Part shown: in pieces, positions 1 to 11,997 of the stretch
How the letters are laid out: each line of letters begins with the position of its first letter
Position numbering within the stretch: position 1 is the first letter of the stretch
DNA from: Buxus sempervirens
Lineage: Eukaryota > Streptophyta > Magnoliopsida > Buxales > Buxaceae
DNA: 64,000 bases
Direction of reading: 5' to 3'
Assembly (NCBI GenBank): GCA_947561395.2
Contig: OX387189.1
Location: 20,894,329 to 20,958,328 of the forward strand
The notes under the pieces: generated by a model
The model's input: the letters and a program-made list of their open reading frames with translations, nothing else
Told to the model about the DNA's origin: nothing
Databases searched by the model: none
Made by a program: the position numbers and the translations under genes

Positions 1-39
1 AAACATGCCAAGTAGACACTCCACACCTCCATGTACACA

Positions 40-161
40 GTTCCGGCCTACTCAGGGTTTCGGAAACTCTGAAATGACGGCCTACTCAGGGTTTCGTCAT
101 CCAATGCAGGCCTACTCCCCGGGTTTCTGCATTGACAACCAGGCCTACTCAGGGTTTCTGG
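40..161. repeat. Four hairpins with constant loop and variable stems
   Basis: Four copies of the loop GCCTACTCAGGGTTT (the third reads GCCTACTCCCCGGGTTT) are each flanked by a different but self-complementary stem. These are TTCCG/CGGAA (41-45, 61-65), ATGACG/CGTCAT (74-79, 95-100), AATGCAG/CTGCATT (103-109, 127-133) and CCAG/CTGG (139-142, 158-161). The spacing is about 30-36 bases. Arms that change together while the loop stays fixed suggest selection on a folded strand, or an expansion mechanism that copies by fold-back. Confidence 0.85.
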
Positions 162-766
162 CTGCTCTACACCGGTCGTGGCAACACACAAGGCCATGCA
201 ATTTCAACAACCAACAATAACATCACATTACTAAGCTTAGACTCTGGATCCAGGACAAGCTAGACCAAAACAGTAAAACATCGTATAATCTCAATACCAA
301 TATCAAAGAAAAACCATTCATTTCATATCATGTAAAACTCATCACAATTCATCACCTGTCCCTCTGGACCAAGCAGTACCTCAAGTACATTCAGTAATTT
401 CTCATTTCCGTAACACAATTCATATGGAAGTAAAACTCAATGCATTCATACCAAGGAAATCCTTTCAATACATTTAAAGTTTCCAACAAGCGAAACCAGA
501 AATACAATAACTTCTCAATCAAAACAGTGTATAGAACAAGGAAAAGTAACTGGTAACTCTTACTAGTTTGGTGTCCGGCACAATACTCATAAGTAACCTA
601 AACTCAACTTAAAAACTCTTAAGAGGTTCACTAATTTTTCCTCTAATAATTTCATAGGCAAAATGGTTTCCCAGGTTCCTAACCAAGTGAGTAGTGAAGT
701 GGTTTAACCCCTAAGTAATGCAAATACTCTTGGTCAAATCAGAAATTCCATTTCAGTAAGCAAAAT

Positions 767-1050
767 AGGTCTGCCGCTCACTTACTGAGGTGGGCGCGAG
801 GTGAGCGCCAGTCGGCGGTGAAGAAAAAGGGTAAAATCGACCTGCCGCTCACCCGACGCTAGGTGAGCGTGAGATGAGCGCGAGATGGGCTTGAGGTGGG
901 CGCGAGATTCGCGCGAGATGGGCGCATCGTTTTCCGCTGAGCGCGAGCTGAGCGGCAGCCGGGCGCGAGCTGAGCGGTGGGTCGTTTTTAACGGGGCGCC
1001 TACCTCTGAGGTGAGCGCCGGTGAACGCGAGGTGAGCGGATACCCCCTGT
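767..1050. repeat. GC-rich block of GAGCG/CGCTC words in LTR I
   Basis: The block is much richer in G and C than the surrounding LTR. It consists of degenerate repeats of words such as GGTGAGCGCGAG, GGTGGGCGCGAG and GCCGCTCAC, in both senses. Comparable GC-rich blocks of different wording occur inside the other Tekay-like LTRs here, near 9757-9920, 12890-13085 and 62040-62305. Confidence 0.7.
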
Positions 1051-1924
1051 GATTTTCATTTCTCTGTTATTTTGAGATCTACATGACTGGCCGGTTTGTG
1101 AACCTCTGTAATTACTCCAATACACTCCTAATACTCCCAGAAGACTTCCCAACCATATTTGGAATTAATCTAAACACTTTCATTTTCAAATATAAAATTA
1201 AATCCGGAGACTCTGTTCATGTAATTTCCCGAAAACCAGAAAACCAGAAAAACTCATACTATCAGTTGATATATAAAACATGCATCAGAATAATCTCGAG
1301 AGAAACATAAAACACAAAACCCCAATTGTAAAACCGTGCTACTCACAAGTATACGCTTAATCCGAGAAACAAAAGCTTATTCCATAGCCGGCCGAGCATG
1401 ACTTCCGGCTACGCGCGTGGATGCGAAGGTCGCCGAACTGATCCCCTGCTCGCGAGAGGAAAAACCCACTGAAATCTGGATCTCCAACTCCACTAATCCA
1501 GTCGTAGCTCTCGCGGTTCTCATCTCTTCCCAGAGAAACCCTAATCGCCATAGTAGCCGCAAAACACCAAACCTCTTCAGTTATAAAAATATGATGCGAG
1601 CATTCCAAACCAAAAACCTAATTTCCCCTTTAGTATATATACCTTCCACACGCTCCCATGCGTATTGCCGCACGACAACCTTTTAAAAGCCTTGATCCTG
1701 TGCATGCTCGCCCACTGAAAACCCTACATTTTCCCGCATCCACTTAAGCTTATTCTCTTTGACAACTAATGACCACAAATCTCCAGCAATAAACAAATTT
1801 TGATTAAGCCTGTCCATAAATCCATGTGTTCATACTTTTGCATATATTTTATTTTACCTACTATTTTATATTGTTTATTATTTTTATTTTTATTTTTTTT
1901 TCTACTCAAAACTGGGGTCTTACA

Positions 1925-2524
1925 TCATCTCAAATACTTATCATCTTTGTGAGTCCTGCAATGGCACGTGTTTTGTCGCTTTTGTCGGTTTTACCTCGTT
2001 AACATCAAGTTACTGGTATTTATACATGATCATATGTTTCATCGCCTTATTTGTAATTGCCATGAATAACTTGGATTTCTCGTCTTATCGTTGATTAATC
2101 GAATACCTCATGACTATTTGCTTATATTGGACTGTTTCAAATTGCATGCACCTGCTACTTGCTGAGATGTAAATCTCACTCCGTTTTCCCCTATTTTTCA
2201 GGTTGCTTGGAGAGATCGCGAAGATGGGGTTTTAATTTGATGGGTAGAAATATAATTGGTATTAATGCCACATGTTGATTAGATAAACTTTATTGTAAAC
2301 AGAATTGATATTATTGAATAAAGAATTGTTGTTATTGGCCACCATAACTCTGATGTAATTAATTTGTAAATTTTAAAATTATTGTGAATCTTGGTTTGTA
2401 TCTGACCCCAGCTTCGTGGTAACACCTCGAGTTTGGTTGTTGAACCAGACTTGGGTTGTTATAGTAGCGAACCGGGTTCGGGTTAGGTGCCGGTTTGCAC
2501 TGACCCGGGTTCGGGGTGTTACAG
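1925..2524 (+). mobile_element. 3' part of a Tekay/Del-like LTR (element G)
   Basis: It ends in GGGTTCGGGGTGTTACA, the usual Tekay/Del 3' LTR end. The last hundred bases closely match the end of the solo LTR at 9158-11515, including AACACCTCGAGTTTGGTTG, and the TGAGAT...ATCTCA hairpin and TTTTTCAG stretch are in the same order. Its left part is displaced beyond the window by the LTR inserted at 1924. On the right the sequence returns to a minus-strand Tat-type LTR in the middle of a GGGCC-rich stretch, so G was inserted into that LTR. Confidence 0.8.
2163..2178 (+). other. Conserved LTR hairpin TGAGAT-GTAA-ATCTCA
   Basis: This is a perfect 6-bp stem with a four-base GTAA loop, followed by a pyrimidine tract and TTTTTCAG. 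The same hairpin, with stem bases changed in pairs, lies at the equivalent place in the related LTRs at 11008-11025 (plus), 19674-19689 (minus) and 11669-11685 (minus, one G-T pair). Confidence 0.7.
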
Positions 2525-2851
2525 GCCCGGTAGGCCCTAGCCCGTGGTCTCGGTCAAACCATGCTAGATTAAACCATCCTGCCACAAATCAGTCTTTTGG
2601 GTGGGCCACATTGGGTTTGACCCAACCGGTTCGGTTCATTTGCTTAAATTACTCATTAATACTCCATTGTGTTTGTCGGGCTTGGTGGGCCCCGTTGGAA
2701 GGCCCACAAGTGTTCCTGGTTGGACCGGTGGTCCATGTCCCATGCTGGGTTTCCGGGTGACCCGAAAACCTTAATGGCTTACTTTGTTTAAGTGAAAGAA
2801 TATGACAAAATGACAGAAATCATGAAAGGCACCAAATTAGATTTTTAACAG

Positions 2852-3005
2852 TGTAGCCGACCTTGCTGGTCAGCTACACACAACTTCACTTGTAGCTGAC
2901 CTAAGGTGTCGGCTACACATGCATACACATATAGCCAACCCAAGTGGTCGGCTACAAATAAACTCATGCTGATCCAACTTTAGTTGTCAGATCAGCCTAT
3001 AAAAT
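2852..3005 (+). promoter_or_regulatory. Palindrome cluster plus TATA box, antisense to LTR H
   Basis: There are four short palindromes: TGTAGCCGAC/GTCAGCTACA at 2852-2878, TGTAGCTGAC/GTCGGCTACA at 2891-2917, a weaker one near 2930-2955, and GCTGATC/GATCAGC at 2968-2996. A TATAAAATGGG box follows at once, at 2998. The box points along the plus strand, against LTR H. GGGCC/GGCCC words lie upstream (2525-2770), as in many plant promoters with TCP/site II elements. The corresponding sites in LTRs 3710-7736 and 16264-22183 keep the palindromes but have a decayed box. That it works as a promoter is inference. Confidence 0.5.
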
Positions 3006-4280
3006 GGGTTTTCCGGATTTCTGGTTAAGGGTTGGGATTGTGGGCTTCTAGAGGGTCTCCAGTAGCTCAGTGGGCCCTTGTGAAGGCCCACACTGGTTCA
3101 GGGGGGGTGAGAAATCATTCCAACACTTGGTCTTTTATGGTCTTTTGCAACAAGGGAAGAGGGGAGAAGGCATGGGAAGTTGCCTTCTCCCATTTGAGCC
3201 TCATACAGCAATTAAACAGGGACCAAGATATCCCTATCTTGGTCTCTTAATCCTCACGAACAGCAAGTGCAAAGGCCAACCCACAATGTAATTAGTAGGG
3301 ACCTAAGCATGCTTGAATTCAAGGAAGACTATCATGCACATTTCTTCATACCAGGCATGGGGGGCAGCAGATTTCCGGGCTCAAATTCATCCAAAAGGAG
3401 CTAGTAGCATGTGTGTAGGTGACCTAACATGCTACTAGGGTGGGGGGAGGTGCATGCATGCATTCAAAGTAGTCAAGCAATAGCACATTTCATATAAACA
3501 CGAACAACAACTAAATAAGAACTTGCTGTAGCAAAGCAAGGATAGCAGCTATTGAGAAGGATTGCCACATGCTAATGAGGGTGGGAGGTGCATGGGGATT
3601 GGGTGAGGGCTTGCATACATGCTTAATACTTAATAGGTGGGGTTTGGGGTGCCAGTGAGGGGGGAGAACCCTGCTGTAACAGAAACCATGAAGTAAGGTG
3701 TGAGCATACTGTAAGCACCTCATTTTTGCGCTCCCGGAAAAGCCGAAAATGTAAGACCCGGCTAAAAAGTCAAACCCTAAGGGGTGAAAAATTGACTTTT
3801 TGATCAAGTGATAATTGGCTACCTTGCTTTATCTCAATGGATAGAGAATCCTGACACGAGTCCAACGCAACTGAGTTTGCTGGAATCGGAGTTCGGATAA
3901 AGGTTCTGTGGACCGGTCAAACTTAAGGATGAGCCGAAAGTTGACTTTTCCTCGAACCCCGTGCCAAGTGCTTAGCCCTATGTCATTGGATAGAGGGCTC
4001 CGATACGAGTCTAATGCAATTGAGTTTGCTCAAATCGGAGTTCGGATGAAGGAGATATGAGCTGTCGAAGTTTCCGCGCAGCAAAACCGGAAACTGCACA
4101 CGTGGCGAAGAAACTGCCCACGTGGCAGCCAACGCAGAAAAATATCTCGGGGACTAAATCTTAAATATCCAAAAATCTCAGGGACTAAACCAAAATTCGT
4201 AGGGGGCAATCCGTAGATATCCAAAAGTGTCAAATCGGTCGAATCGGTCAAGTCGAGGGGCAAATCCGTAATTTTTCGAT

Positions 4281-4510
4281 TTGTATCCGACCAAATATGT
4301 CGGATACAAAGATTTTATCGGCGAGATTCGCGCCGATCGCCAGACAAATTTGCGGCGGCATTAAATTTCGGAATAATTATGTTTTGTATCCGGCATTTAA
4401 TGCCGGATACAAAGAGAGGAGTGTATAGCCGGCCATGAAGGCCGGCTATGAAGGGTTGCTAGTGTATCCGGCATACAATGCCGGATACATTAAGTTTTCT
4501 TATAAAAAGG
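4281..4510 (+). promoter_or_regulatory. U3 palindrome array and TATA box of LTR A
   Basis: Four palindromes precede a TATAAAAAGG box (4501-4510). They are TTGTATCCGAC with its complement around a 7-base loop (4281-4309); TTTGTATCCGGCATT with its complement around a single T (4383-4413, a near-perfect 31-base palindrome); ATAGCCGGCC/GGCCGGCTAT (4425-4449); and TGTATCCGGCAT with its complement around ACA (4478-4489 for the right arm, left arm from 4463). The last ends about a dozen bases before the box. This fits dimeric transcription-factor sites in an LTR promoter; the factor is unknown. Confidence 0.65.
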
Positions 4511-6529
4511 GGGCAGCAGCCCCCTTCCTGATGGTTGGATTTTTTTTCGGCCTTGAACCTTCTTTGCCCACCCTTGCCTCTCCGAATCCCTCTCTTCTCA
4601 ACCTCCCTTGCCTCCACCACCTCTCCACACCACCCTAGAGTTGCTCCACCTCTCCTTCTCCTCCTCCTTCACTTGAACCCAAAAACAAGAAGAGAAGCCA
4701 TTGCTGTTGCTGTCAAGAGGAGGAGTTCCCGGCTGTGGTGGTGCTCCAAGAGGATCACATATTTCCACCAAGAAGTTTAGAACACTAAGGTAAGGCTCCC
4801 TATCCCATTGTATTCAACATACATTAAAGCTGAATTTTTCTACTGTTTTTTTTTTTCATTTTTCTCCTCTCTTGGCATGAGCACTTCCATGGTGGCTCAA
4901 CCATGCATTTACCACCTTTTGCATGGCATGAATGCCACCACCAGTAAAAAGCCCACGTAGGCTCGTAGGGAAGCACGTGAGTCTTTTCTTTTGCACCATT
5001 TTCAGTGTCCTTTAGTTGTTGTCCATGGGGTCATCTTGGGCACTCTCTTAGAGGAAGTATGTTCCTTGATTTTCATCCAATTTATCCCTATAACAGCCCC
5101 CATTCCCTTCTTGTCTCTTCTCTCTTCTCCCACCTTCTTATATCTTTTTTTGGGGAAAGATAGTTGCTGGGCATAGCCTTGTTCTAATGTTTTTATTATT
5201 TCTTTTTGTTGCTGTAATATGCTTGCTTGAACCTGCTGTTTTTTTTACTAAACCATGCATGCTATGGATTACGTGTGCTGACCTTGTCCTTAGCCTTTGC
5301 TGTTTTTTTTATATATATGTGTGTAAGCATGCTCCCCCGCTCCCCCTCATCTCGTAACCCCCTAAGAATGCTTGCATGAGCTGCTGCTGGGAACAGCAGC
5401 AGCATTACCACTCACTTCCTGCCATCCCCTTACACTTGCTGTTTTGTCATTGCCGTGTGCACCACACCCACCTTGGTGTTTAGCCCCTAAGAGCCATGCA
5501 TGAACCCCTCTGTTTCCCTCTTTTAGGTTATGTTTCTAGCACTTTTTGGCATGTTTAGATACTATAGTGGCTGCTGTTCCTCTCTGGTACAGCAGGTTCT
5601 TTTTTTTTTTTGTCTTACTTGCTTTACATATGTGCACAAGTTGTGATTTGCTGTTTGGAGCCTTGGCCCAGGTATGCATGCTTTCCCCCACCCAATATCC
5701 GTGCATTCCCAGCCCCTATTACATGCTAAGCCCTCATTTAACTAATGCTGTACATCTACCTACAGCAAGCCCTTTTTAGCCTCTTGATAGTGCATGCATG
5801 AGGAGCCTTTTCACTTCGTTGGATTATTATGATAAGTGACCCCACCATAGGCTTTTTTAATCCATGAGCATGGTGCACCTGAGCCGCTGCTGGAAGCAGC
5901 AAGAGCACCTCCATCCTCGGCATATTACCTCCATGCATACACTTAGAACTCGCTTGGAGGTTTGCTGGTTCTACATGCATGGCTTGCTTGCTTATTTACT
6001 GCCTTTTTTTTGTTTTGTTGCATATACATACAAGCATTATCCTTTCCTTAGGAATTTGTTGTCTTTTTATGTACCAGTACATGCTTCCCTTCTCTCTAAA
6101 TCTAGTGCCTTGAGGTTTGCACCCCACCCCCATATTTGAGCATAATCCAAGTCCTATTAACGTGAGCATGTGGGTGGGTTTTAGCCTACTGTTTCAGTTA
6201 CGGGAGTGGGCTCCCCTCTTTGGTATGATTTACTGTTTTTCCCTTGGGGTTTAGCCCCTTCTATTGACTGATATTTCATGTGCTATAACCTATATTGCTT
6301 TGTGATGATCCTGTATGTTTTCGGTGGGCCTCGTCCTTAATCTTGGACCATGCACCGATTGGTTAGGTGGGAACCGGAAATTGGGGTGTCAAGGCCCCCA
6401 TGCCACTGCTGGAATTATAGAAAGGAAGTGAGGAGGGGCAGCAGCCCTAGGCATCTCCTCTTCCCCTTTGATTTTGCTAGAACACCCCCAAAGGGAAGCC
6501 AAACAAGGCTTCTCCCCAAGTCTGAACCA

Positions 6530-7450
6530 ATGTGGGCCTTATCCGGGGCCCACATGACTTGTAGAAGACCCCTAGGAAGCCCCTGGAAGCCACCCCAATG
6601 GCCAAAGCCCGAAAAGGCCATTTTTGTGGTGATCCGGCAACTCAAGCCGGATCACCTATGGCTTGTGTATATCCGGCAACTAAGGCCGGATACACACAGA
6701 AATATAGTTTTTATGCTTTTTGGGGTTCCTTGACGAATTTTGAGATGGTTCGAACCAAACCAAGTGAACCAATAGGGTTTCCGGGCTGCCCGGAAACCCA
6801 ACTTGGGACATGGACCGCCGGTCCAACTCGGAATACCCGTGGGCCTACCAACGGGGCCCACCAAGCCCAGTAAATCCTAAAGCATGCAAAATAAACAAGC
6901 TAAGCAAAAGTCACTTGATCGAACCGGGCGGGCCAAACCCAATGCGGCCCACCCGAACCTTGTGGTGCGGAATGATGTTTAAATTGCGTGGTTTGGCCGA
7001 GACCCAGGGCAAGGGCCTATTGGGCCCACCAAAGTCCACTAACCACACCAAGTGAGGGTTTAACCCTAACTGCATGGAATTTGGGCTCTCAAGCCCAAAG
7101 CTGGATTATGGGCCCCAAGCCTGATGTCCAGAATACCTTGGCCAATTTTAAGAAGGTAAATTGAAAATACTTTGGCATCCACCATGGGGGCCCACTCAGG
7201 GGCCCGCCAACCAATGCAGACCAACCTCTTGCATGAAAATCACCTAAAATTCCAACTTAAACAATTAAGTAAAATCAACTCACTAACCTAAACCCAAAGG
7301 GCCTCCTAGGACTAGACAGAGGCCCACCAGAGGCACGGGGGCTTAACCTCGCCCACCAAGGACATTGTGGGCCTTCCAACGGGGCCCACCCAATCCGACT
7401 CAGATCACCTAAAATAAGCAAGATAAAATCAATTAAAGGGACCCACACCA
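6530..7450. repeat. GGGCC/GGCCC-rich stretch of LTR A
   Basis: About fifteen GGGCC or GGCCC words, many within GTGGGCC, GGGGCCCACC or TGGGCCCACC, are spread over 900 bases. The same stretch recurs in LTR P (18480-19060), in H in reverse (2525-3090) and in LTR D (31190-31560). GTGGGCCC-like words match the known binding preference of plant TCP factors (site II elements). The DNA shows only the density; factor binding is inference. Confidence 0.6.
6633..6697. repeat. Second palindrome pair in LTR A
   Basis: Two palindromes, GTGATCCGGCAACTCAAGC with its partner GGATCAC and GTGTATATCCGGC with GCCGGATACAC, stand next to the GGGCC-rich stretch. They correspond by position to the palindromes at 2852-2996 in LTR H, where an antisense TATA box follows. 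Here the equivalent of that box, read on the minus strand, is CACAAAAATGG and looks decayed. Confidence 0.55.
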
Positions 7451-7669
7451 CTTGAGTTGTCCCGACAGACTTAACCAATTTGCATATCGGATTAGGAATC
7501 GGGTGAGAGACCAAAGCAAGCTGACTCAAACCAGGGAACCCACAAGACCCGTCATCCGACGGGGTGGACTAGGGTGTCTACGGACTTCCCCAGACTGCAA
7601 CCGAGAACCGACTTAGAATCTCAAGCCGCAGACCAGGCCTTAATAGACAAGATTAGGCACCCAGGTGTC

Positions 7670-7700
7670 CGCCTGCACCCCATCAGGCGGTGGCGACTCC
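7670..7700 (+). other. U5 hairpin with primer-site copy, LTR A
   Basis: CGCCTG/CAGGCG pairs around the loop CACCCCAT (7670-7689) and is followed one base later by TGGCGACTCC (7691-7700). Those ten bases equal the first ten of the primer-binding site that Tat elements carry after the LTR. The LTR ends only 36 bases further on. Confidence 0.7.
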
Positions 7701-8339
7701 GAAATTTTCCCGTGCAGCGTTTCCGACGCATGCACACATACTTAGGGGGGCTGGAAATCACCTGGGAAGGGGGGTGAAGGAGGGGAGCTTTCATGCATGG
7801 TTAGTGGGTTGGATTATGAGTGTAAATAGGTAAGAGAACTTGCTGGGAACAGCAGCTGTCCTGGGGGTTTAGGTGGGCTAAAAGGGGCTGTAACCAACAT
7901 CAAAAGAAGATGTGGGAGGGGAGCCTTCATACGTGCTGCTAGGGGACTGAACTAAGAGAGGGTGTGGGGGGCTTAAACATGCTGGGACATCAAGGAGATC
8001 AGGGGGAAGGGGTTGAGCTAACACTATCAAAACAACAAGAGAAATAAGTAAAGAAAATGACATGTTATTAGCACTAAACAAAGCATGCTAAGGTGTTTGG
8101 GGGGTGAGGGTCATGTTAAGGGTAGGAAACAGTAGCAAATCAACCAACATATCGTCCACTAAACAATGAATGAGAGGAGTATTGCAGCAAATGCAAAAGT
8201 GAAACAGTGGGTGAGAAAGGGGGGAGCTACTGTTGTCACCAACAACAACCTATGCATGTTGTGATAGTGTAGACACCCCAAATTACACTACATAAAAAGA
8301 TGAATAATTGGCCAAAATCATAAAAAACAAGTTTTTCTT

Positions 8340-8654
8340 TTGTAACCGAAATCAAATTTCGGATAAAAGGTTCTCCCTTTGTATCTAAAAATAGATTTCG
8401 GATACACACTTGTTTATTTGTATCCGAAATATTGCTTCAGATACTAATGTTTTGCTCCAAATTGGAAAATCCCGACAGTTTTCACTTATTTACTGTTTTA
8501 CCTCTGTCTGAGAAGTGAGGATTCCCGAATTTAACCTTCGAGATTAACCATATTCTTCCAAGTCCATGCATTAGGGTTAACTTGGAGGGTTCTAGACATA
8601 TTTTTGTGTCTACCATTAGGGCTCCCTTTGCCCTAGCTCTTGCCTATAAATAGG
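8340..8654 (+). promoter_or_regulatory. U3 palindromes and TATA box of the B 5' LTR
   Basis: Palindromes built on GTAACCGAAATC/GATTTCGG, GTATCTAAAA/TTTCGGATAC and GTATCCGAAA/TTTCAGATAC occupy 8340-8440, and a TATAAATAGG box follows at 8645-8654. The 3' LTR has the same layout with one palindrome more (56810-56931, box near 57131). Here the palindromes are about 200 bases upstream of the box, not adjacent as in LTR A. Confidence 0.6.
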
Positions 8655-9157
8655 AGGCCCCTCCTCAAGCAAATGGCTCGAAAGTGGAGATTGAAGAGCT
8701 CCAAGTAAGGAAGGGAACCCCTGCCTCTCTACTTTCAGAAATCCAGGTATGTCTCTTCTCTTCTTTTCTTTTCTTTTAATTCTAGGATTATTCTGTCTTC
8801 TCCTTTCTTCTATAGAATAAGGCCTATGTGTGGTTGTTATGTAGCACCCCAGATCCGGGTCTGCCTTATCACGGCACCGACCCCTCCCCGAGACCTACTT
8901 ATGGGTCCAATAGAACCCGATAAACACAATTTCCTGGGCAATTACAATGTAATTATCATAGTGCATATCTAAAGAAGCATGGAATAAAAATTTTCCATCC
9001 AACAAAAGATTTCCTGTATTACAATATCCAAAACATGATATCTGTGCATACAAAATACAACTAAGGCAACTAAATGCTCACAAATTCTTTCCGAATTATA
9101 CAGACATATATAATAGATAGCTCCCAAAGTGTAAGTCCAAAAATATTATTTACATCC

Positions 9158-11515
9158 TGTAAAACCCCGAATTTTCCTTAAATAATAAATTAAATTAGTA
9201 AATAATATTACCCAGAGTTATGATTGATAGAAACATTTTAATATTGTAGGGGGGTGATCAACTTAGCGGAGATCCAGAATTAGACGCAGATCTGACCGTC
9301 CGATCGTGAGATATCGAGGTATGTATTCTGATTGGGCAAGGTGTATAGAAGAGTTGCATGGGAGATGCATAGGATCAGGGGGTATAAATATGTATAAAGA
9401 ATTAACCTAATTCATATACATGTATTGTCGCGCGTATTGAAGAGCCGCAAGCGACGACTGTTCAAGCGACCAAGGGAAGAAGAAGGAGAAGAAGAAGGAA
9501 GGGCTGGGCGTGCGTTCATCGTCCAGAGGATTTCTCTGTGCAGGAGATTCGCCATTGTGCAGAATAGAGAAGGAGGAATCAGTGTATAGAGGTAGGTGAC
9601 ACCGTTTTGGTTTTAAATTCGGATTTATCTCTGTTTAATCGCAAACGCATGTTTCTATGATATGTAAAGTTGTATTTAGTTAGCTAAGCATGTTATAAAT
9701 ACATTAGAATGAGTTTAGACGAGAAAAATCGTGATTTAGAACTGTTTCTGCTTGATTTGGTGAGACCGCCGACCTCGACTGTGCGAGGCGCTCATCGGCG
9801 ATCTTAGGCGCTGGTTAAAGATTTGAGGACGCCGTGGACCGCGGGACGACGGACTGTGGGCGCTCGAATTTGCACTACCGCCGACTGATGACCGCCCGGA
9901 GCGATCCCAGGCGCTCTCAGTAGAATTTCCAATTTTTCATAATTTCGAACCTAATTCAATTCTAAACTATTTTTAGACAATTTTAATGATTAATTAAGGT
10001 ACTTTAAGACCAAAATAAACTACCTAAATCCCTGTTTTACAGAAAAACAAATTAGGGAGATATTTAGGACATTAGTTGCCAAGTTTTGAAGGTATATGAG
10101 AAATGTTATTTTGGAAAAGCCTAACTACCATTTGATTATCTAAACACTTCTAAATGGCATTATAAATCAAAAGACATTATAAAGAGAATTCAGAATCCGA
10201 ATGACTGAATAATGAAGTAAATGCACAGATATAACCATTATATGCCGCTAGGCACCAACCCTTATAGAATTATGATACTTTAGGGAATTTTGGAGTCTAG
10301 TGGGCATAGCTGGTTATGGATCCATAGTCGTAGCTAGATAGCTGAGGGATATGTCATTTGGGTTGAGTTACTCCTATATGCGACGCGCTTCCTTTGCAAG
10401 TTAGTTTGTCTGGGAAGGTCCTATGTCTGGAGGGACACCCCGGTGAGCCGCTGGTGATTCCCTGTACATGTGGATAAGCAACCACCTCCATGTATTGATT
10501 CTGGTGCTGCATGCTGGTGGTACATGCCAACTCTGATGGGTACGTGTGCAATAAGTCGGTGACTACGGCTCTTGTCTAAGCTGCGCTGCATGGGGCTTGA
10601 GTATCATTAGTAGCATCGCTCCTAAGTCGCACGGTGGTATAGCAATTGGTTGAGAATCATCTCAAAAGGTTTATCTATCTTTGTGAGTCCTACAATGACA
10701 CTGAAAACACAACACTTGATATGATTATTATTCTTATTGTGCACGTGCAGGATGCATGTGATTGGGATATTGGTTGGATGTGACTGCTTAGTACATCCTG
10801 GCAATGTATGGATTAAGCTACTGATTTGGCTATTGAGTTCTTATATTAAAACTTGCTGAAAATTATATATAGAACTGTTTATCAAACTGTTTTGTGTTCA
10901 TGAATGGTATAAATGATTATGCGAGCCTGATTTATCGATGTTGCTTAATCGTGCATGAAATGTTACTTTGCTTATATTAACTGTTTAGTCATGCATGTGT
11001 TACCTACTGAGATATTCGTATCTCACCCTACTTCTATTCCATTTTTTCAGCTGATACGCGAGAGGGGGATCTCTTAGACTTCCAGGGAGAGATAGCCGAG
11101 TATTCGCCGGAGGATTATTATTATCCAGATCTTGTCTGAGGTGGATTGATGTTATAGACTTAGCATTTTTAATTGGTTTATTATCATTTATTGGATTTGA
11201 TGTATGAGAGAGACAAGAGAGAGTTAGTAACCAGTTCATTCTACCAGACTTTGATACTATTGACTGATGGTCAAGCTTTATGCTTGTTTGAGGATTTTGA
11301 TCTACACTTCCGCACGTACTTGTTTCCGCAACTCTGATAGAATAATAAATTGACAGGATTTTGCTTTCTTTGGTCTGGTATGTTATTGATGTTGTAATTG
11401 ATATGGGCCAGTAACACCTCGAATTTGGTTGTTGAACTAAATTTGGGTTGTTATAGTAGCGAACCGGGTTCGGGTCGGGTGTCGGTTTGAACTGACCCGG
11501 GTTCGGGGCGTTACA
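9158..11515 (+). mobile_element. Solo LTR, Tekay/Del-like (element N), TSD CATCC
   Basis: It begins TGTAAAACCCCGAATTTTCC, ends GGGTTCGGGGCGTTACA and has exact 5-bp repeats CATCC on both sides (9153-9157, 11516-11520). The 2358-base length and the absence of a primer site or coding domain mark it as a solo LTR left by LTR-LTR recombination. Its 3' end is nearly the same as that of element G (2419-2524), so they are one family. A GC-rich block lies at 9757-9920. It was inserted into LTR M in the opposite orientation. Confidence 0.92.
11008..11025 (+). other. Conserved LTR hairpin TGAGATA-TTCG-TATCTCA
   Basis: This is a perfect 7-bp stem with a TTCG loop, a tetraloop sequence known to be unusually stable in RNA. 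A pyrimidine-rich tract and TTTTTTCAG follow. It lies about 500 bases before the LTR 3' end and is the counterpart of 2163-2178. Confidence 0.7.
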
Positions 11516-11997
11516 CATCCCATTTACAACTCCCTAACAAAATACAATATCATAAAGGAATCCTACTGTGGGTAGTAGTAGTAGTCCTCGGGTCTATAGT
11601 CTGGATCTCCCTCTATGCATGGCTCACTAGGAGGATCTGAAAACAAATCCGGTAAAACAAAACACGTGTGAGACATAAAGTCCCAGTAAGCAGCAAACAT
11701 GCATGGATAGAAACAGTTTATGCAGTTTTATAACAATATGATCACATTCACAATTATAAAATGTAAATCTCAAGTAAAAGCATCTCAATCGGATAATATA
11801 TGAAATTAAATCAGCAATTACAATCAAATACGGCAAGTATGTCTTGTTAGGACTCGTGAGTTTGCATGTCTCTAAATTAGGTTAATGTCCACTGTCCATT
11901 TGCCACCTACACGACTTACAGAGAGAAGCCTAGCTAGGGACATCTCAACATGCGGAGCACCCTCGTATGGGTTGGCAAGTGACAACCAAAGCAATAA

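Larger units (their letters stand above)
1..1924 (-). mobile_element. Tekay/Del-like LTR (element I), cut by the left window edge
   Basis: The right end reads GGGGTCTTACA, which on the minus strand gives TGTAAGACCCC, the usual 5' start of Tekay/Del-type Ty3/gypsy LTRs. Beyond it the sequence (from TCATCTC) continues the neighbouring plus-strand LTR without a gap, as judged against its relative near 10650, so this LTR sits inside that one. The interior holds a hairpin array near the left edge and a GC-rich block of repeated GGTGAGCGCGAG-like words. Whether it is a solo LTR or part of a longer element cannot be told, because the left end is outside the window. The small open frames inside it show no known domain. 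Confidence 0.75.
3710..7736 (+). mobile_element. Solo LTR, Tat/Ogre-type (element A), TSD CATAC
   Basis: It begins TGTAAGCACCTC, ends CGACGCATGCACA, and is flanked by perfect 5-bp direct repeats CATAC (3705-3709, 7737-7741). The 4.0-kb length with no coding domain fits a solo LTR. In order it holds the GTATCCG palindromes (4281-4489), a TATA box (4501), a T-rich stretch with several pyrimidine-AG sites, a second palindrome pair (6633-6697), a GGGCC/GGCCC-rich stretch (6530-7450), and a U5-like end with a hairpin and a TGGCGACTCC copy. It lies in LTR H in the opposite orientation, so the two could pair over several kilobases in single-stranded form. Confidence 0.85.

Noticed and set aside
40-161. 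Array resembling a CRISPR or tRNA-like repeat
   Set aside because: Units are only about 30 bases apart with paired stems and no unique spacers, and the context is a plant LTR; no cloverleaf can be drawn.
6350-7055. Frames of 81-127 residues in LTR A
   Set aside because: They arise from the GGGCC-rich stretch, which keeps frames open by composition; no domain and no support from LTRs P or H.
11000-11518. 172-residue minus-strand open frame in solo LTR N
   Set aside because: It lies wholly inside a solo LTR 3' end, overlaps the conserved hairpin and terminus, and shows no domain.
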